A program made the translations under genes and the position numbers. Source: Algoriphagus sp. (GTDB lineage: Bacteria > Bacteroidota > Bacteroidia > Cytophagales > Cyclobacteriaceae). Taken from it: a DNA stretch of 64,000 bases. Of the stretch, positions 29,965 through 39,846 are shown one piece after another; the stretch's first letter is position 1, and each line of letters starts with the position of its first letter. The DNA is taken from positions 55,599 to 119,598 of the forward strand of contig NZ_JAQWXX010000110.1 in the NCBI RefSeq assembly GCF_029254265.1. The letters run 5' to 3'. A model generated the notes under the pieces. The model saw only the letters and a program-made list of their open reading frames with translations, was not told the DNA's origin and did no database searches.

Positions 29965-30942
29965 TTGGTAGAAAAATTAATTGTTAAAAGGACTCTTCCT
30001 GTAAACATAAAACCCGAAGATAATCCCCTCTTTGAACACGCACTTACTGCTACTTTTTTCGTTCTTCCAATTACAATTTTAGAAAAGGCTGTAATTTTTC
30101 AAGACACGGCTTTTTCTCTAAAAGATTTTAAATACCGTACAGAATATACCCACGTTAATGGTCTAGGTCTCCTACCAAAATTAAAACGCACCATCACCTG
30201 CGCGTTGAAACGTTGGCGAAAAATCCCAGACGGAATCTGGATCAAAGACGAATGGAGTGCAAATTATTTCCATTGGATGACCGATTGTCTTCCTAGAATC
30301 TGGAAAGCAAAGGAATTCGGTGCTTCCAATCGGATAATTCTTCAGGACTCTTTCAAACATCTTCCCTACGTCCGGGAATCACTGGATCTGCTTGGAATAA
30401 TTCCTTTTTATTTTTCTTCCAGTGAAAATCTATGGGTTGATAAACTTGTCCTAACACCCAGGACAGCCAATTTCCCAAATTTCAATGAGCCTTTGACTAG
30501 ACTAACCCGCAAAAAGCTCGGTGTAAATCCCACTAGAAGTCCTTTTCAAAAAGTTTATATCAGCAGAAAACTTGCTGAAAAACGAAAAGCTCATAATGAA
30601 TTGGATGTGGAGCTTCTTATGCTCAAGCATGGATTTGAAATAGTATATGCAGAAAAGCTTTCGCTTAAGAAACAAATCGAGCTGATGGCCGAGACGCGAA
30701 TCCTTGTCTCTCTTCATGGAGCAGCTCTTACAAATATGATTTTCATGCAGGAAGGTCAGCATGTGGTCGAGTTACGAAATCAAGGGGATAGCAAAAACCA
30801 ATGCTTCTTTAATTTGGCTTCGGCAATGGGCCTACACTACTATTACACTTTAAATCATGGTGACTCTCCAGATACTATCATGAGTGACTTTACAATAGAT
30901 GTAGCAGCATTAGAGAGTCTAGTGCTTTCTCTGGAGAAATAA
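29965..30942 (+). CDS. glycosyltransferase family 61 protein
   Basis: ANYFHWMTDCLPRIWKAKE; VYISRK; LVSLHGAALTNMIFMQEGQHVVELRN. Confidence 0.85.
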   Translation: MVEKLIVKRTLPVNIKPEDNPLFEHALTATFFVLPITILEKAVIFQDTAFSLKDFKYRTEYTHVNGLGLLPKLKRTITCALKRWRKIPDGIWIKDEWSANYFHWMTDCLPRIWKAKEFGASNRIILQDSFKHLPYVRESLDLLGIIPFYFSSSENLWVDKLVLTPRTANFPNFNEPLTRLTRKKLGVNPTRSPFQKVYISRKLAEKRKAHNELDVELLMLKHGFEIVYAEKLSLKKQIELMAETRILVSLHGAALTNMIFMQEGQHVVELRNQGDSKNQCFFNLASAMGLHYYYTLNHGDSPDTIMSDFTIDVAALESLVLSLEK

Positions 30943-31022
30943 TTACCCCTCCCCTCACTTTAGATTATTGGCTTGCGATTTTTTTTGGTAAATTCTGGCT
31001 TTAACAAGCAAGCATCAAACCC

Positions 31023-32741
31023 ATGACCAAAAAGAAACTTCGCAGCCAAGAGTGGTACGGACGCACCGGAAAAGACGGATTCATCTATCGCTCCTGGATG
31101 AAAAACCAAGGATTTCCCCATCACCTCTTCGAGGGAGACAAGCCAGTAATTGGCATATGTAATACTTGGTCCGAGCTCACTCCATGCAATGCACATTTTA
31201 GAGATTTGGCAGAAGCACTGAAGCGTGGGATTTGGGAAGCCGGAGGTTTTCCCCTCGAGTTTCCTGTCATGTCACTTGGGGAGTGTTCCATCAAGCCAAC
31301 AGCTATGCTATTTCGCAATCTAGCTTCAATGGATGTGGAAGAAAGCATACGAGCCAATCCAATGGACGGAGTGATATTGATGTGTGGTTGTGATAAGACC
31401 ACTCCATCACTTGTGATGGGTGCAGCTTCTGTGGATATTCCCGCTTTGGTAGTATCTGGTGGTCCGATGCTCGTTGGTAGGTTCAAGGGCAAGAAAATCG
31501 GAACTTCAGATGTCTGGAGATTTGCTGAAGAATTCAAAATGGGAAAGCTCTCCCAAGAAGATTTTATTGCTGCAGAAGCAGCCATGTCGCGTTCTGTGGG
31601 CCATTGTGCACCTATGGGGACTGCTTCTACAATGGCAGCGATGGTTGAAGCTTTAGGCTTGGCCCTACCTGACAACGCTACCATTCCAGCAGCAGATTCT
31701 CGAAGAAAAGTATTGGCACATATGGCAGGAATGCGGATAGTAGAAATGGTAAATGAGGACCTTAAAATGTCCAAAATATTGACAAGAAAAGCCTTTGAAA
31801 ATGCGATCATGGTGAACGCAGCTTTGGGAGGCTCAACCAATTTTATCCTTCACTTGACTGCTATTGCCAAGCGAATTGGAGTAGAACTTGATTTGACAGA
31901 TTTTGATCATTTTTCCTCGAAAATCCCATTGATCGCTAATGTGCAGCCCTCCGGGGAACATTGGGTAGAGGATCTTTTCTATGCCGGTGGCTTACCTGCC
32001 GTGATGAAAGAAATCGAGAAGCAGCTCAATACCGACGCAATCACCGCCAATGGAAAAACCATCGGGGAAAATATTGCTAAAGCCGAATGCTATGACCGAA
32101 ACCTGATCGGGACATTTGAAAATCCGATCAAACCAGAATCCGGAATTGCGGTACTCAAAGGCAATTTATGTCCAAATGGAGCAGTATTGAAGCCTTCAGC
32201 AGCAAGTCCTCACTTGCTCACACATACGGGAAGAGCAGTGGTTTTTGAAAACATTGATGAGTACAAGGCTCTGATTGATTCACCAGAACTTGATATTGAT
32301 GAAAACTGCGTGATGGTCATGAAAAATGTAGGCCCAAAAGGCTATCCTGGAATGCCAGAAGTAGGAAACATGGGATTGCCAAAGAAATTATTAGAGAAAG
32401 GAATCAAAGATATTATCCGAATTTCTGATGGACGAATGAGTGGGACAGGCTATGGAACAGTTGTACTTCACGTTTCACCGGAATCTGCCATCGGTGGTCC
32501 ATTGGCTTTTGTACAAAATGGAGACAAGATCGAGCTGGATGTGCCAAATAGAACCCTAAATCTTCTGATCTCCGACGAAGAAATGACTAAGAGAAAGGCA
32601 GAATTCAAACCAACCCAACTTCCATATGAGCGAGGGTATGTGAATTTATTTTTAGACAAAGTAAATCAAGCGCATGAGGGAGTCGATTTTGATTTCCTAC
32701 AGGGAAGTTCAGGATCAGAAGTGAAGCGAGATTCGCACTAA
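31023..32741 (+). CDS. IlvD/Edd family dehydratase (sugar-acid dehydratase-like)
   Basis: GICNTWSELTPCNAHFRDLAEALKRGIWEAGGFPLEFPVMSLGE; MCGCDKTTPSLVMGAASVDIPALVVSGGPML; GHCAPMGTASTMAAMVEALGL; DGRMSGTGYGTVVLHVSPE. Confidence 0.94.
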   Translation: MTKKKLRSQEWYGRTGKDGFIYRSWMKNQGFPHHLFEGDKPVIGICNTWSELTPCNAHFRDLAEALKRGIWEAGGFPLEFPVMSLGECSIKPTAMLFRNLASMDVEESIRANPMDGVILMCGCDKTTPSLVMGAASVDIPALVVSGGPMLVGRFKGKKIGTSDVWRFAEEFKMGKLSQEDFIAAEAAMSRSVGHCAPMGTASTMAAMVEALGLALPDNATIPAADSRRKVLAHMAGMRIVEMVNEDLKMSKILTRKAFENAIMVNAALGGSTNFILHLTAIAKRIGVELDLTDFDHFSSKIPLIANVQPSGEHWVEDLFYAGGLPAVMKEIEKQLNTDAITANGKTIGENIAKAECYDRNLIGTFENPIKPESGIAVLKGNLCPNGAVLKPSAASPHLLTHTGRAVVFENIDEYKALIDSPELDIDENCVMVMKNVGPKGYPGMPEVGNMGLPKKLLEKGIKDIIRISDGRMSGTGYGTVVLHVSPESAIGGPLAFVQNGDKIELDVPNRTLNLLISDEEMTKRKAEFKPTQLPYERGYVNLFLDKVNQAHEGVDFDFLQGSSGSEVKRDSH

Positions 32742-32746
32742 GAAAA

Positions 32747-33508
32747 ATGAAACAGAAAAAAACAGCAATCATCACCGGTGCAGGACAGGGAATAGGATTG
32801 GCTATTGCCGAAAAACTAGCTGCCCAAAGTATCAATCTAGTATTGAATGACCTTGAAGCAGGTTTGATTCAAGATGCTTGTGAAAAAATCTCGCATCAAT
32901 ATGGGATGTCTGCCATCGCTGTCCCGGGAGACGCAAGTGACCAAAACACCATTAATTCACTTATTAAAACCGCGATTTCCAACTTTGGCTCTGTAGATAT
33001 TTTGATTGCAAATGCAGGGATAACCCTTTACGGCAGTTTTCTGGAGTATTCTAGAGAAGATTTCATGAAAGTCACCAGCGTCAACCAAGTCGGGAGTTTT
33101 TTTCTCACCCAAGCCGCAGCAAATGTAATGAAAGACCAAAAAAGAGGTGGAGCGATTTTGCTTACTTCTTCGGTCACTGCACATCAAAGTCATGAAAATC
33201 TTGCTGCGTATGCCATGAGCAAAGCTGCTCTAGAAATGCTGGCAAAAAACTTAGTCTTGGAATTAGCCCCGCTGGGAATTCGAATTAATACAATTGCACC
33301 GGGGGCAACTTTGACAAGCAGAACGACTTCTGATAAGGATTATGAAAAAACATGGGCTAAGCTCACCCCATTGGGCAGGGCCGCCTATGTTGAGGATATC
33401 GCCGATGCTGCAGCTTTTTTGGTATCAGAATCTGCAAAGCACATTACTGGCCAGACCCTTGTCATTGACGGAGGATGGACCGTGGTCAGCCCTTCCCCAT
33501 ATGGCTGA
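32747..33508 (+). CDS. SDR family oxidoreductase
   Basis: TGAGQGIGLAIAEKL; NAG; YAMSKAAL; HITGQTLVIDGGW. Confidence 0.93.
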   Translation: MKQKKTAIITGAGQGIGLAIAEKLAAQSINLVLNDLEAGLIQDACEKISHQYGMSAIAVPGDASDQNTINSLIKTAISNFGSVDILIANAGITLYGSFLEYSREDFMKVTSVNQVGSFFLTQAAANVMKDQKRGGAILLTSSVTAHQSHENLAAYAMSKAALEMLAKNLVLELAPLGIRINTIAPGATLTSRTTSDKDYEKTWAKLTPLGRAAYVEDIADAAAFLVSESAKHITGQTLVIDGGWTVVSPSPYG

Positions 33509-34175
33509 AAATAATCCAAATTCAATTTCACCGTCGAAGAGCATTCCTATTGCTCCAGCCCCTTGGCAACTTGAGGGGGAAGGGATTATTCTGGTTTATA
33601 AGTTTTCGAAAAAATGGGTGGAGGACTTCGGTCAACTTCCTCCTAAACTTCAGGGAAAATTCAAAGGAGGGTTGGGCTATTTGATGCTGGTGAATTACAA
33701 AAATTCGCCTGTAGGACCTTACAATGAACTATTATTAATCCCAGGTAAATTTTCTCCAACTGGTAAACAAAGCATTACCAAGATCTATGTAGATTCTGAA
33801 GCAAGCACTCAAAATGGCAGAGCTAATTGGGGAATCCCTAAAAATACGTTACCCTTTTCTTGGAAAGAAGAAAATGGGAAATCTGAAATAAAAGTCTTTT
33901 CAAATGACCAAGTCATATTTTCTATTGAGGTGAAATCATTTGGAACTCCTTTCCCAGCAAGCACTAGCTTTCTCCCGATCGATTTACATCAATCTTGGGA
34001 AGGTCAGGATTTTTATACCAAACCCTCAGGAAGTGGTTGGGGAAAACTGGCGAAAGTAAAAATCAAGGAATTAAGGCCTGATTTTTTCCCTGATATCCGT
34101 TTACAGAAACCGCTTCTTGCTGTGAAAATCAATCCTTTCCGGATCAATTTCCCCATCTCGGATCATGAATTATAA
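33501..34175 (+). CDS. acetoacetate decarboxylase-like family protein
   Basis: PWQLEGEGIILVYKF; YNELLLIPGKF; SEASTQNGRANWGIPKN; start at ATG 33501, overlapping the SDR gene by 8 bp. Confidence 0.7.
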   Translation: MAENNPNSISPSKSIPIAPAPWQLEGEGIILVYKFSKKWVEDFGQLPPKLQGKFKGGLGYLMLVNYKNSPVGPYNELLLIPGKFSPTGKQSITKIYVDSEASTQNGRANWGIPKNTLPFSWKEENGKSEIKVFSNDQVIFSIEVKSFGTPFPASTSFLPIDLHQSWEGQDFYTKPSGSGWGKLAKVKIKELRPDFFPDIRLQKPLLAVKINPFRINFPISDHEL

Positions 34176-34959
34176 AGTCTACACCGAAACCAATTGCATC
34201 ATAACCGGTGCTGCTTCCGGAATAGGACTAGAATTGGTCAAACAAATTTCCCCATCAAATCCAAATCTTCTATTGGTGGATATAGCTGGCGAAAAACTGC
34301 GAGAACTTAAACAGGAATTCCCCAATGTAACAGGAATACTCGCTTGCGATTTAAGTCAGAAAAGCGGCAATGAGCAAATTTTGGAATGGGTAAAATCCAA
34401 TTGGACTCATGTGGATTTTTGCTTTGCAAATGCGGGAAAAGCAGAATATGGCCCTTCGGAAAATCAAAATTGGAAAGACATGGACCGCTTATTCCAACTC
34501 AACGTCCACAGTCCAATCCAAATCGGGTTTATGATTCGGGAATTATTTCCCGAAAAATCTTTCCGTTTGATCATCACCGCTTCTGCCATGGCTTATTGGC
34601 ATATTCCGGGTTATAGCTTTTATGCAGCTACAAAGTCTGCTTTACTCCAATGGGCTAGAACCATCTGGTCCGAAAAAACTGGAGATTGGGTAACATTGGC
34701 ATTCCCGATTGCTACAGCTACTAACTTCTTTGATACGGCAGGCAACAATATTCCCAAAGCTTACCCTAGACAAACTTCAGCCTGGGTGGCAAAAACGATA
34801 CTTTCAGGTACGGCAAAAAGGAAAAAGAAAATATTCCCCTCCCATTTGTTCTTAAGCATGCTGATCTTGACACGTTTTTTCAGATTCCTAAAAAAAATCT
34901 ACGGCATATTCGAATACCAGAAGTATAAAAAATGGCTCGAAAAACAAACTAATCCCTGA
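34165..34959 (+). CDS. SDR family oxidoreductase
   Basis: IITGAASGIGLELVKQI; FANAGKAEYG; YSFYAATKSALLQWA. Confidence 0.9.
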   Translation: MNYKVYTETNCIITGAASGIGLELVKQISPSNPNLLLVDIAGEKLRELKQEFPNVTGILACDLSQKSGNEQILEWVKSNWTHVDFCFANAGKAEYGPSENQNWKDMDRLFQLNVHSPIQIGFMIRELFPEKSFRLIITASAMAYWHIPGYSFYAATKSALLQWARTIWSEKTGDWVTLAFPIATATNFFDTAGNNIPKAYPRQTSAWVAKTILSGTAKRKKKIFPSHLFLSMLILTRFFRFLKKIYGIFEYQKYKKWLEKQTNP

Positions 34960-34988
34960 TCCTGTTAACTTTGACAAAACTTTATTCT

Positions 34989-35630
34989 ATGAAAAATCTA
35001 ATTCTTGCCTTTTTATTTATCGGAATCCTAGTGGCTTGCCAGCCAAAAGAAACTACTCCTGACACTCTTCCAATGAAAGTAGCCTTAGCCTATGGATTTG
35101 ATCAAATGGATCAGGTAAATACCATTGGTTTCACTTGGAACGTACAAAGGGATTCTGTCAATGTACTTTCACGAACTTACCTTTGGAATATGAAGGACCA
35201 TACGGTAGACTATTCTGATCCGGATACAACCTATTCGTATAGCCGTATGACAGATTCACTTCCTCCTGCTGATCGCGCATTTATCAATGATAAATATTGG
35301 GCAATGATGCCATTCCAGCTGGGCTGGGACTCCGGGTATACTTTTGAGACTGAGGAAGGGGCTAGCTCTCCCCTGAAAGGAACCACTTCTACCAAGTTGA
35401 CCATTATTTATAACTCCGCTGACGGTTACACTCCAGGGGATGCTTATGATCTCTATCTGGATGAAAACAACAAGATTTTGGAATGGACTTTCCGCCGAGG
35501 AAATGGAGAGCAAGGCGCCACTTGGACATGGGAAAACGAAACTAAAGCTGGACCACTAACCTTCGCCCAGGACCATATGAATGCAGAAGGCAAGCGCTTT
35601 ATCTGGATCTCTGGCCTTTCGGTCAATTAA
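34989..35630 (+). CDS. hypothetical lipoprotein
   Basis: MKNLILAFLFIGILVACQPKE lipobox. Confidence 0.75.
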   Translation: MKNLILAFLFIGILVACQPKETTPDTLPMKVALAYGFDQMDQVNTIGFTWNVQRDSVNVLSRTYLWNMKDHTVDYSDPDTTYSYSRMTDSLPPADRAFINDKYWAMMPFQLGWDSGYTFETEEGASSPLKGTTSTKLTIIYNSADGYTPGDAYDLYLDENNKILEWTFRRGNGEQGATWTWENETKAGPLTFAQDHMNAEGKRFIWISGLSVN

Positions 35631-35653
35631 TACGAATCAAACGAAATGGAAAG

Positions 35654-35679
35654 CCGGGGCGAAAGCTTCGGTTTTTTTT
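35654..35679 (+). terminator. intrinsic terminator
   Basis: ccggggc gaaa gcttcgg tttttttt (G-U pairs, GAAA tetraloop). Confidence 0.65.
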
Positions 35680-35876
35680 ATTTTGAAAATTCCATAATCC
35701 CTAGGTTTAAGCCCGCGGCTTTAGGAAAAGACTGCCCCAGAGTGTCCTTACTCACCGCCTTCAAAAAGTAGCCTTAGCCAACTAGATAGGAGGTATAATG
35801 ATACAAAAATATGTTTTCAGCTAACGTTCTGGTATATTCCCAGCAAGATTCAAAAAGGAAGAAATAGTAAGATCAT

Positions 35877-36371
35877 ATGGAATACAGGGTGATTCGCGGT
35901 GAAATAATGCCGGGTCATGGCGTAGCATCTGGAAAAGGAGATGATAAAAGATACCCCGAGGGCACCTTAAAACAACAGTTCAAGCATTTTCTTGAACGAG
36001 GACTTGATTTGAGTAACTATTACATGGGAACGATCAATCTGGATATCTCACCTTTCTCTTACCAAATCAAAAAGCCAAAACATTTTTTCAAGGACATTGC
36101 TTGGTCAGATTTTATTACTCCGGAGAATTTTTATTTCTTCGATGCTTCAATCCACTATAAAGGTCAAACCTATAAGGGATTGGTCTATATGCCTGATCCA
36201 GAAACTAAAGAGGATCATATTCAAAAGCCGACCATACTCGAATTGATCTTTCCAAAAATAGAAGGGCTAGAATATGGTGCAATAGTAGAAATTGAACTTA
36301 GAAAAGACCAACTTGAACTAATCGAAAATAAAACTGATCAACCTCAACATGTCGATACCGAAGGAATTTGA
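35877..36371 (+). CDS. hypothetical protein; possible remote CTP-dependent riboflavin kinase-like fold
   Basis: GHGVASGKGDDKRYPEGTLKQQFKHFLERGLDLSNYYMGTINLDIS ... ILELIFPKIEGLEYGAIVEIEL; overlaps the downstream permease gene. Confidence 0.6.
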   Translation: MEYRVIRGEIMPGHGVASGKGDDKRYPEGTLKQQFKHFLERGLDLSNYYMGTINLDISPFSYQIKKPKHFFKDIAWSDFITPENFYFFDASIHYKGQTYKGLVYMPDPETKEDHIQKPTILELIFPKIEGLEYGAIVEIELRKDQLELIENKTDQPQHVDTEGI

Positions 36372-38067
36372 GAAATACCAAGAAATGGAAGCAGAACAGC
36401 TTCCCGTTCCAAAACATAAACTTCATAACTGGACGCATTTTGCAGGCTTGTATGCTGCAGAGCATGTGGCGGCCACAGAGTTTGTCATTGGGGCCACCTT
36501 CGTTTCACTTGGAGCCAAGACTACTGATATTCTTCTAGGACTCCTGATCGGAAATATTCTGGCAGTTCTCAGTTGGACCTTGATTACCTCTCCTATTGCC
36601 GTAGAGACCCGCTTAAGTTTGTATACTTACCTGAATAAGATTGCCGGGGATTCGATGAGCAAGCTGTACAACTGGGCAAATGTTCTCATTTTCACGGTTA
36701 TTTCCGCAGCGATGATTACGGTCTCAGCGACCGCCGTTCGCTTTGCCTTCAACATTCCCGCTCAGCTCAATTGGTATCCCTCTAATGCTTGGTTTGTGCT
36801 AATCGTCCTGCTTGTTGGCTCTTTTGTGGTGTTCATTACCATCTATGGATTCGATGCAGTTTCCGATTTCTCCGGAATTTGTGCCCCATGGTTATTTGTC
36901 ATGTTTTCTTGTGGTGCGATGGTGCTCCTACCTGCTTTATCACTGTCTGTATTAGGAAGCACCCTTCCGGCTAGCTGGCAGGAGTTCATATACATTGGGG
37001 ACCAATCCATTTGGACTGGAGTAAACAGCGAGGGGGAACCTGGCATTGGACTACTGGAGGTTATTGGTTTTGCCTGGGCAGCCAATACGATTACACATTT
37101 TGGTTTGATAGACATGGCTCTTTTACGATACGCCAAAAAGAAAATTTATGGTCTAGCGACAAGTACAGGGATGATGTTTGGTCACTATGTGGCATGGATT
37201 GCTGCCGGAATTATGGGTGCCGGTGCCGCTGTGATTCTCGGTAAATCCATTTCAGAAATTGATCCGGGAGATGTTGCCTTCTATGCTCTGGGCATGAGTG
37301 GTTTTGTGATTGTGATCGTGGCCGGATGGACCACAGCCATCACCAATCTATATCGAGCTGGATTGGCTGCGCAGGCTATTTTCACCCATACTTCTAGGGA
37401 AAGGACAACCTTGATCGTAGGACTAGTGACTATGGTAGTGGCTTGTTTCCCTTTTGTTTTCTCTCAAATATTGCCATTGCTGACCTACGCAGGATTGATT
37501 GTGGTTCCCGTCGGAGCGATTGTTTTTGCCGAGCACCAAATTTTTCCTGGAATCGGGTATACACGCTACTGGTCCTCTTATCGCCAAGTAGTATTTAGCA
37601 CACCCGCTATTGCCACGTGGATCCTAGGTTTAATTCTGGGTTTTGGGTTAAATATGTTGGACGTTATGTCTTTCTATTACCTGTTTATTCCCACCTGGAT
37701 TTTCTCCATACTGCTCTATACTTTTTTGGCTGGACGCTCAGGAGCAAGAGAGAAATATCCTGAGCAAGAGAAAAAAGAAACAGAAGAAAAAGAGCAAATT
37801 GTTCGATATCAGGACTGGCAAAAAAATCAGGAACCAATCAAAGTCGTTGACCATTCACTTTTTACCAAAATATTGCATATCATATCCCTAATTGCCCTCG
37901 CAATCACGATGGTTTTAGGACTGATCGTATTATTTGGGAGTTCAGATGAAGCAACCTACCTCTCCAATAGAGAAAACTTCTACTTTATTGGGTTCATCTG
38001 TACCTTGGCATATTTCATCACCGCCTATTGGGCGATGCATCGTGGAAAAAAAATAGCAACCCAGTAA
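36349..38067 (+). CDS. NCS1-type purine/cytosine permease-like transporter
   Basis: Multi-TM; GLYAAEHVAATEFVIGATFVSLGAKTTDILLGLLIGNILAVLSW; C-terminal extra TM pair. Confidence 0.82.
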   Translation: MSIPKEFEKYQEMEAEQLPVPKHKLHNWTHFAGLYAAEHVAATEFVIGATFVSLGAKTTDILLGLLIGNILAVLSWTLITSPIAVETRLSLYTYLNKIAGDSMSKLYNWANVLIFTVISAAMITVSATAVRFAFNIPAQLNWYPSNAWFVLIVLLVGSFVVFITIYGFDAVSDFSGICAPWLFVMFSCGAMVLLPALSLSVLGSTLPASWQEFIYIGDQSIWTGVNSEGEPGIGLLEVIGFAWAANTITHFGLIDMALLRYAKKKIYGLATSTGMMFGHYVAWIAAGIMGAGAAVILGKSISEIDPGDVAFYALGMSGFVIVIVAGWTTAITNLYRAGLAAQAIFTHTSRERTTLIVGLVTMVVACFPFVFSQILPLLTYAGLIVVPVGAIVFAEHQIFPGIGYTRYWSSYRQVVFSTPAIATWILGLILGFGLNMLDVMSFYYLFIPTWIFSILLYTFLAGRSGAREKYPEQEKKETEEKEQIVRYQDWQKNQEPIKVVDHSLFTKILHIISLIALAITMVLGLIVLFGSSDEATYLSNRENFYFIGFICTLAYFITAYWAMHRGKKIATQ

Positions 38068-38070
38068 AAT

Positions 38071-39534
38071 ATGAAGCTAAATCAAAAGAATCTGGCAGCA
38101 CTAGCTGAACGCCTTAAAGTCCCCAATTACAATCGGGAAAATCTTAAATCAGGTATAGTACATATAGGTGTAGGTGGCTTTCACCGAGCGCATCAAGCCG
38201 TAGTCGTTCAAAAGCTACTAGAGCAAGGAGGAAACGAGGACTGGGGAATATGTGGGATTGGTTTACGAGAAGGAGATCGGCATATCGCTGAAGTTTTCAA
38301 GAACCAAGACTGTCTCTACACACTAATTACTAGGCATCCGGATGGGAAGGTAGAAACTGAAGTGATGGGCCAAATGTGGGACTTCCTATTGGCACCTGAT
38401 AATCCCCAAGCTGTAATAGACCGGATGGCACATGAGGACACTAAGATTCTTTCTTTAACTATTACCGAGGGGGGATATAACCTTCGCACGGATGGGGAAT
38501 TTGATTTGGATGATCCAACTATTCAGCACGAACTCAGAAACCCAAATGATCCCAAAACGATTTATGGATATCTGTCAGCAGCCCTAAGGAAACGTAAGAA
38601 CCTTGGACTGGCACCATTGACCGTGATGTCCTGCGACAATATTCAGCACAATGGAGATGTAACAAGAAAAATGCTCCTATCTTTTTTATCTGCCCAGGAT
38701 CCCGATTTAGCCTTATGGGTGGATAAAGAGGTGGCATTTCCCAATAGCATGGTGGATCGGATCACTCCCGTCACCACTGCAGCAGAAATTGACTACCTAA
38801 AGCAAAGTTTTGATCTGGAAGATGAATGGCCGGTGACTTGTGAACCATTTCTGCAATGGGTCATTGAAGACAATTTTTCCAATGAAAGACCTGAGTTTAA
38901 CCAAGTTCAAGGGGTACAATTTGTTCCAAACGTCACGCCTTACGAAAAGATGAAAATCCGCCTGCTCAATGCAGGGCACTCTGTCTTGGGCATATTCGGT
39001 GCCTTGATGGGGATTCAGACTATCGACGCTTGCGCTGAAAATAACCTGTTAAAAGGTGTTTTAAGAAAGTTTTGGGATACCGAAGCTACACCAGTTTTGG
39101 ATGCTGTAGAAGGTATTGATTTGGAGGTATACAAAGATTCTTTGCTCGAGCGCTTTGCCAACCCCAATATCAAGGATAAAGTCAGCAGGATCTGTGCCGA
39201 GAGCTCCGCCAAACTACCCAAATTCATAATTCCGACGATAGAGGAGAATCTCAAAAATGAAGGTAACATTGAAATTTCCACCTTATTGATTGCCGCTTGG
39301 TGTTACTACTCAGACAAGCAAATCGATCAAAATGGGCAAGCCTTGGAAATTACAGATGCCATGAAAGATCAGCTTCATCAGGCAGCCAAAAATACGACTG
39401 AAGATCCATTAAGCTTCTTGCAGGTACAGGAAGTCTTTGGTAACCTTAATCAAAACTCAAGCTTCACCGAGCTTTATGTAGAGACAGTCACTCGATTCTA
39501 TGAAAACCCAGATGTTACGGTTCATTTGAAATGA
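38071..39534 (+). CDS. mannitol dehydrogenase family (polyol/uronate) oxidoreductase
   Basis: IVHIGVGGFHRAHQAVVVQKLLEQGGNEDWGICGIGL; FPNSMVDRITPVTT; KIRLLNAGHSVLGIFGALMG. Confidence 0.93.
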   Translation: MKLNQKNLAALAERLKVPNYNRENLKSGIVHIGVGGFHRAHQAVVVQKLLEQGGNEDWGICGIGLREGDRHIAEVFKNQDCLYTLITRHPDGKVETEVMGQMWDFLLAPDNPQAVIDRMAHEDTKILSLTITEGGYNLRTDGEFDLDDPTIQHELRNPNDPKTIYGYLSAALRKRKNLGLAPLTVMSCDNIQHNGDVTRKMLLSFLSAQDPDLALWVDKEVAFPNSMVDRITPVTTAAEIDYLKQSFDLEDEWPVTCEPFLQWVIEDNFSNERPEFNQVQGVQFVPNVTPYEKMKIRLLNAGHSVLGIFGALMGIQTIDACAENNLLKGVLRKFWDTEATPVLDAVEGIDLEVYKDSLLERFANPNIKDKVSRICAESSAKLPKFIIPTIEENLKNEGNIEISTLLIAAWCYYSDKQIDQNGQALEITDAMKDQLHQAAKNTTEDPLSFLQVQEVFGNLNQNSSFTELYVETVTRFYENPDVTVHLK

Positions 39535-39752
39535 CGAGACCTATTGCAATTGCTTACTTCTTTTCTCAGCTAATCATTCCCTGCTTTCTATTTGGACAAG
39601 GTGTAGAAAAACATAAAGTCAAAACAAATGATGAGTCTTTCATCTACTATCTGTTACAGCCAAAACCAAGGCTTACCAGTAGCCGAAGTAGCGTTGCTAA
39701 GTTTATGTCGGAAAAACGTCTCCTCGGGCTAAAACCAACTATTTCAGAATAA
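39531..39752 (+). CDS. short secreted ORF, possibly a truncated hydrolase N-terminus
   Basis: ATGA overlap with previous stop; signal peptide MTRPIAIAYFFSQLIIPCFLFGQG followed by VEKHKVKTNDESFIYYLLQPK, reminiscent of the start of secreted alpha/beta-hydrolases. Confidence 0.4.
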   Translation: MTRPIAIAYFFSQLIIPCFLFGQGVEKHKVKTNDESFIYYLLQPKPRLTSSRSSVAKFMSEKRLLGLKPTISE

Positions 39753-39846
39753 ACTCTCGGCGCAAATAAGAGAGTCTAATGTTTTTTGAGAATTACTAAA
39801 TTAGACGAACGAACATGGGTCAATTCTAAGTCTAAATATTCAAAAA

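Noticed and set aside
31121-31840. 239-aa minus-strand ORF inside the IlvD/Edd gene
   Set aside because: Antisense shadow ORF of a highly conserved dehydratase; no start context or family motifs
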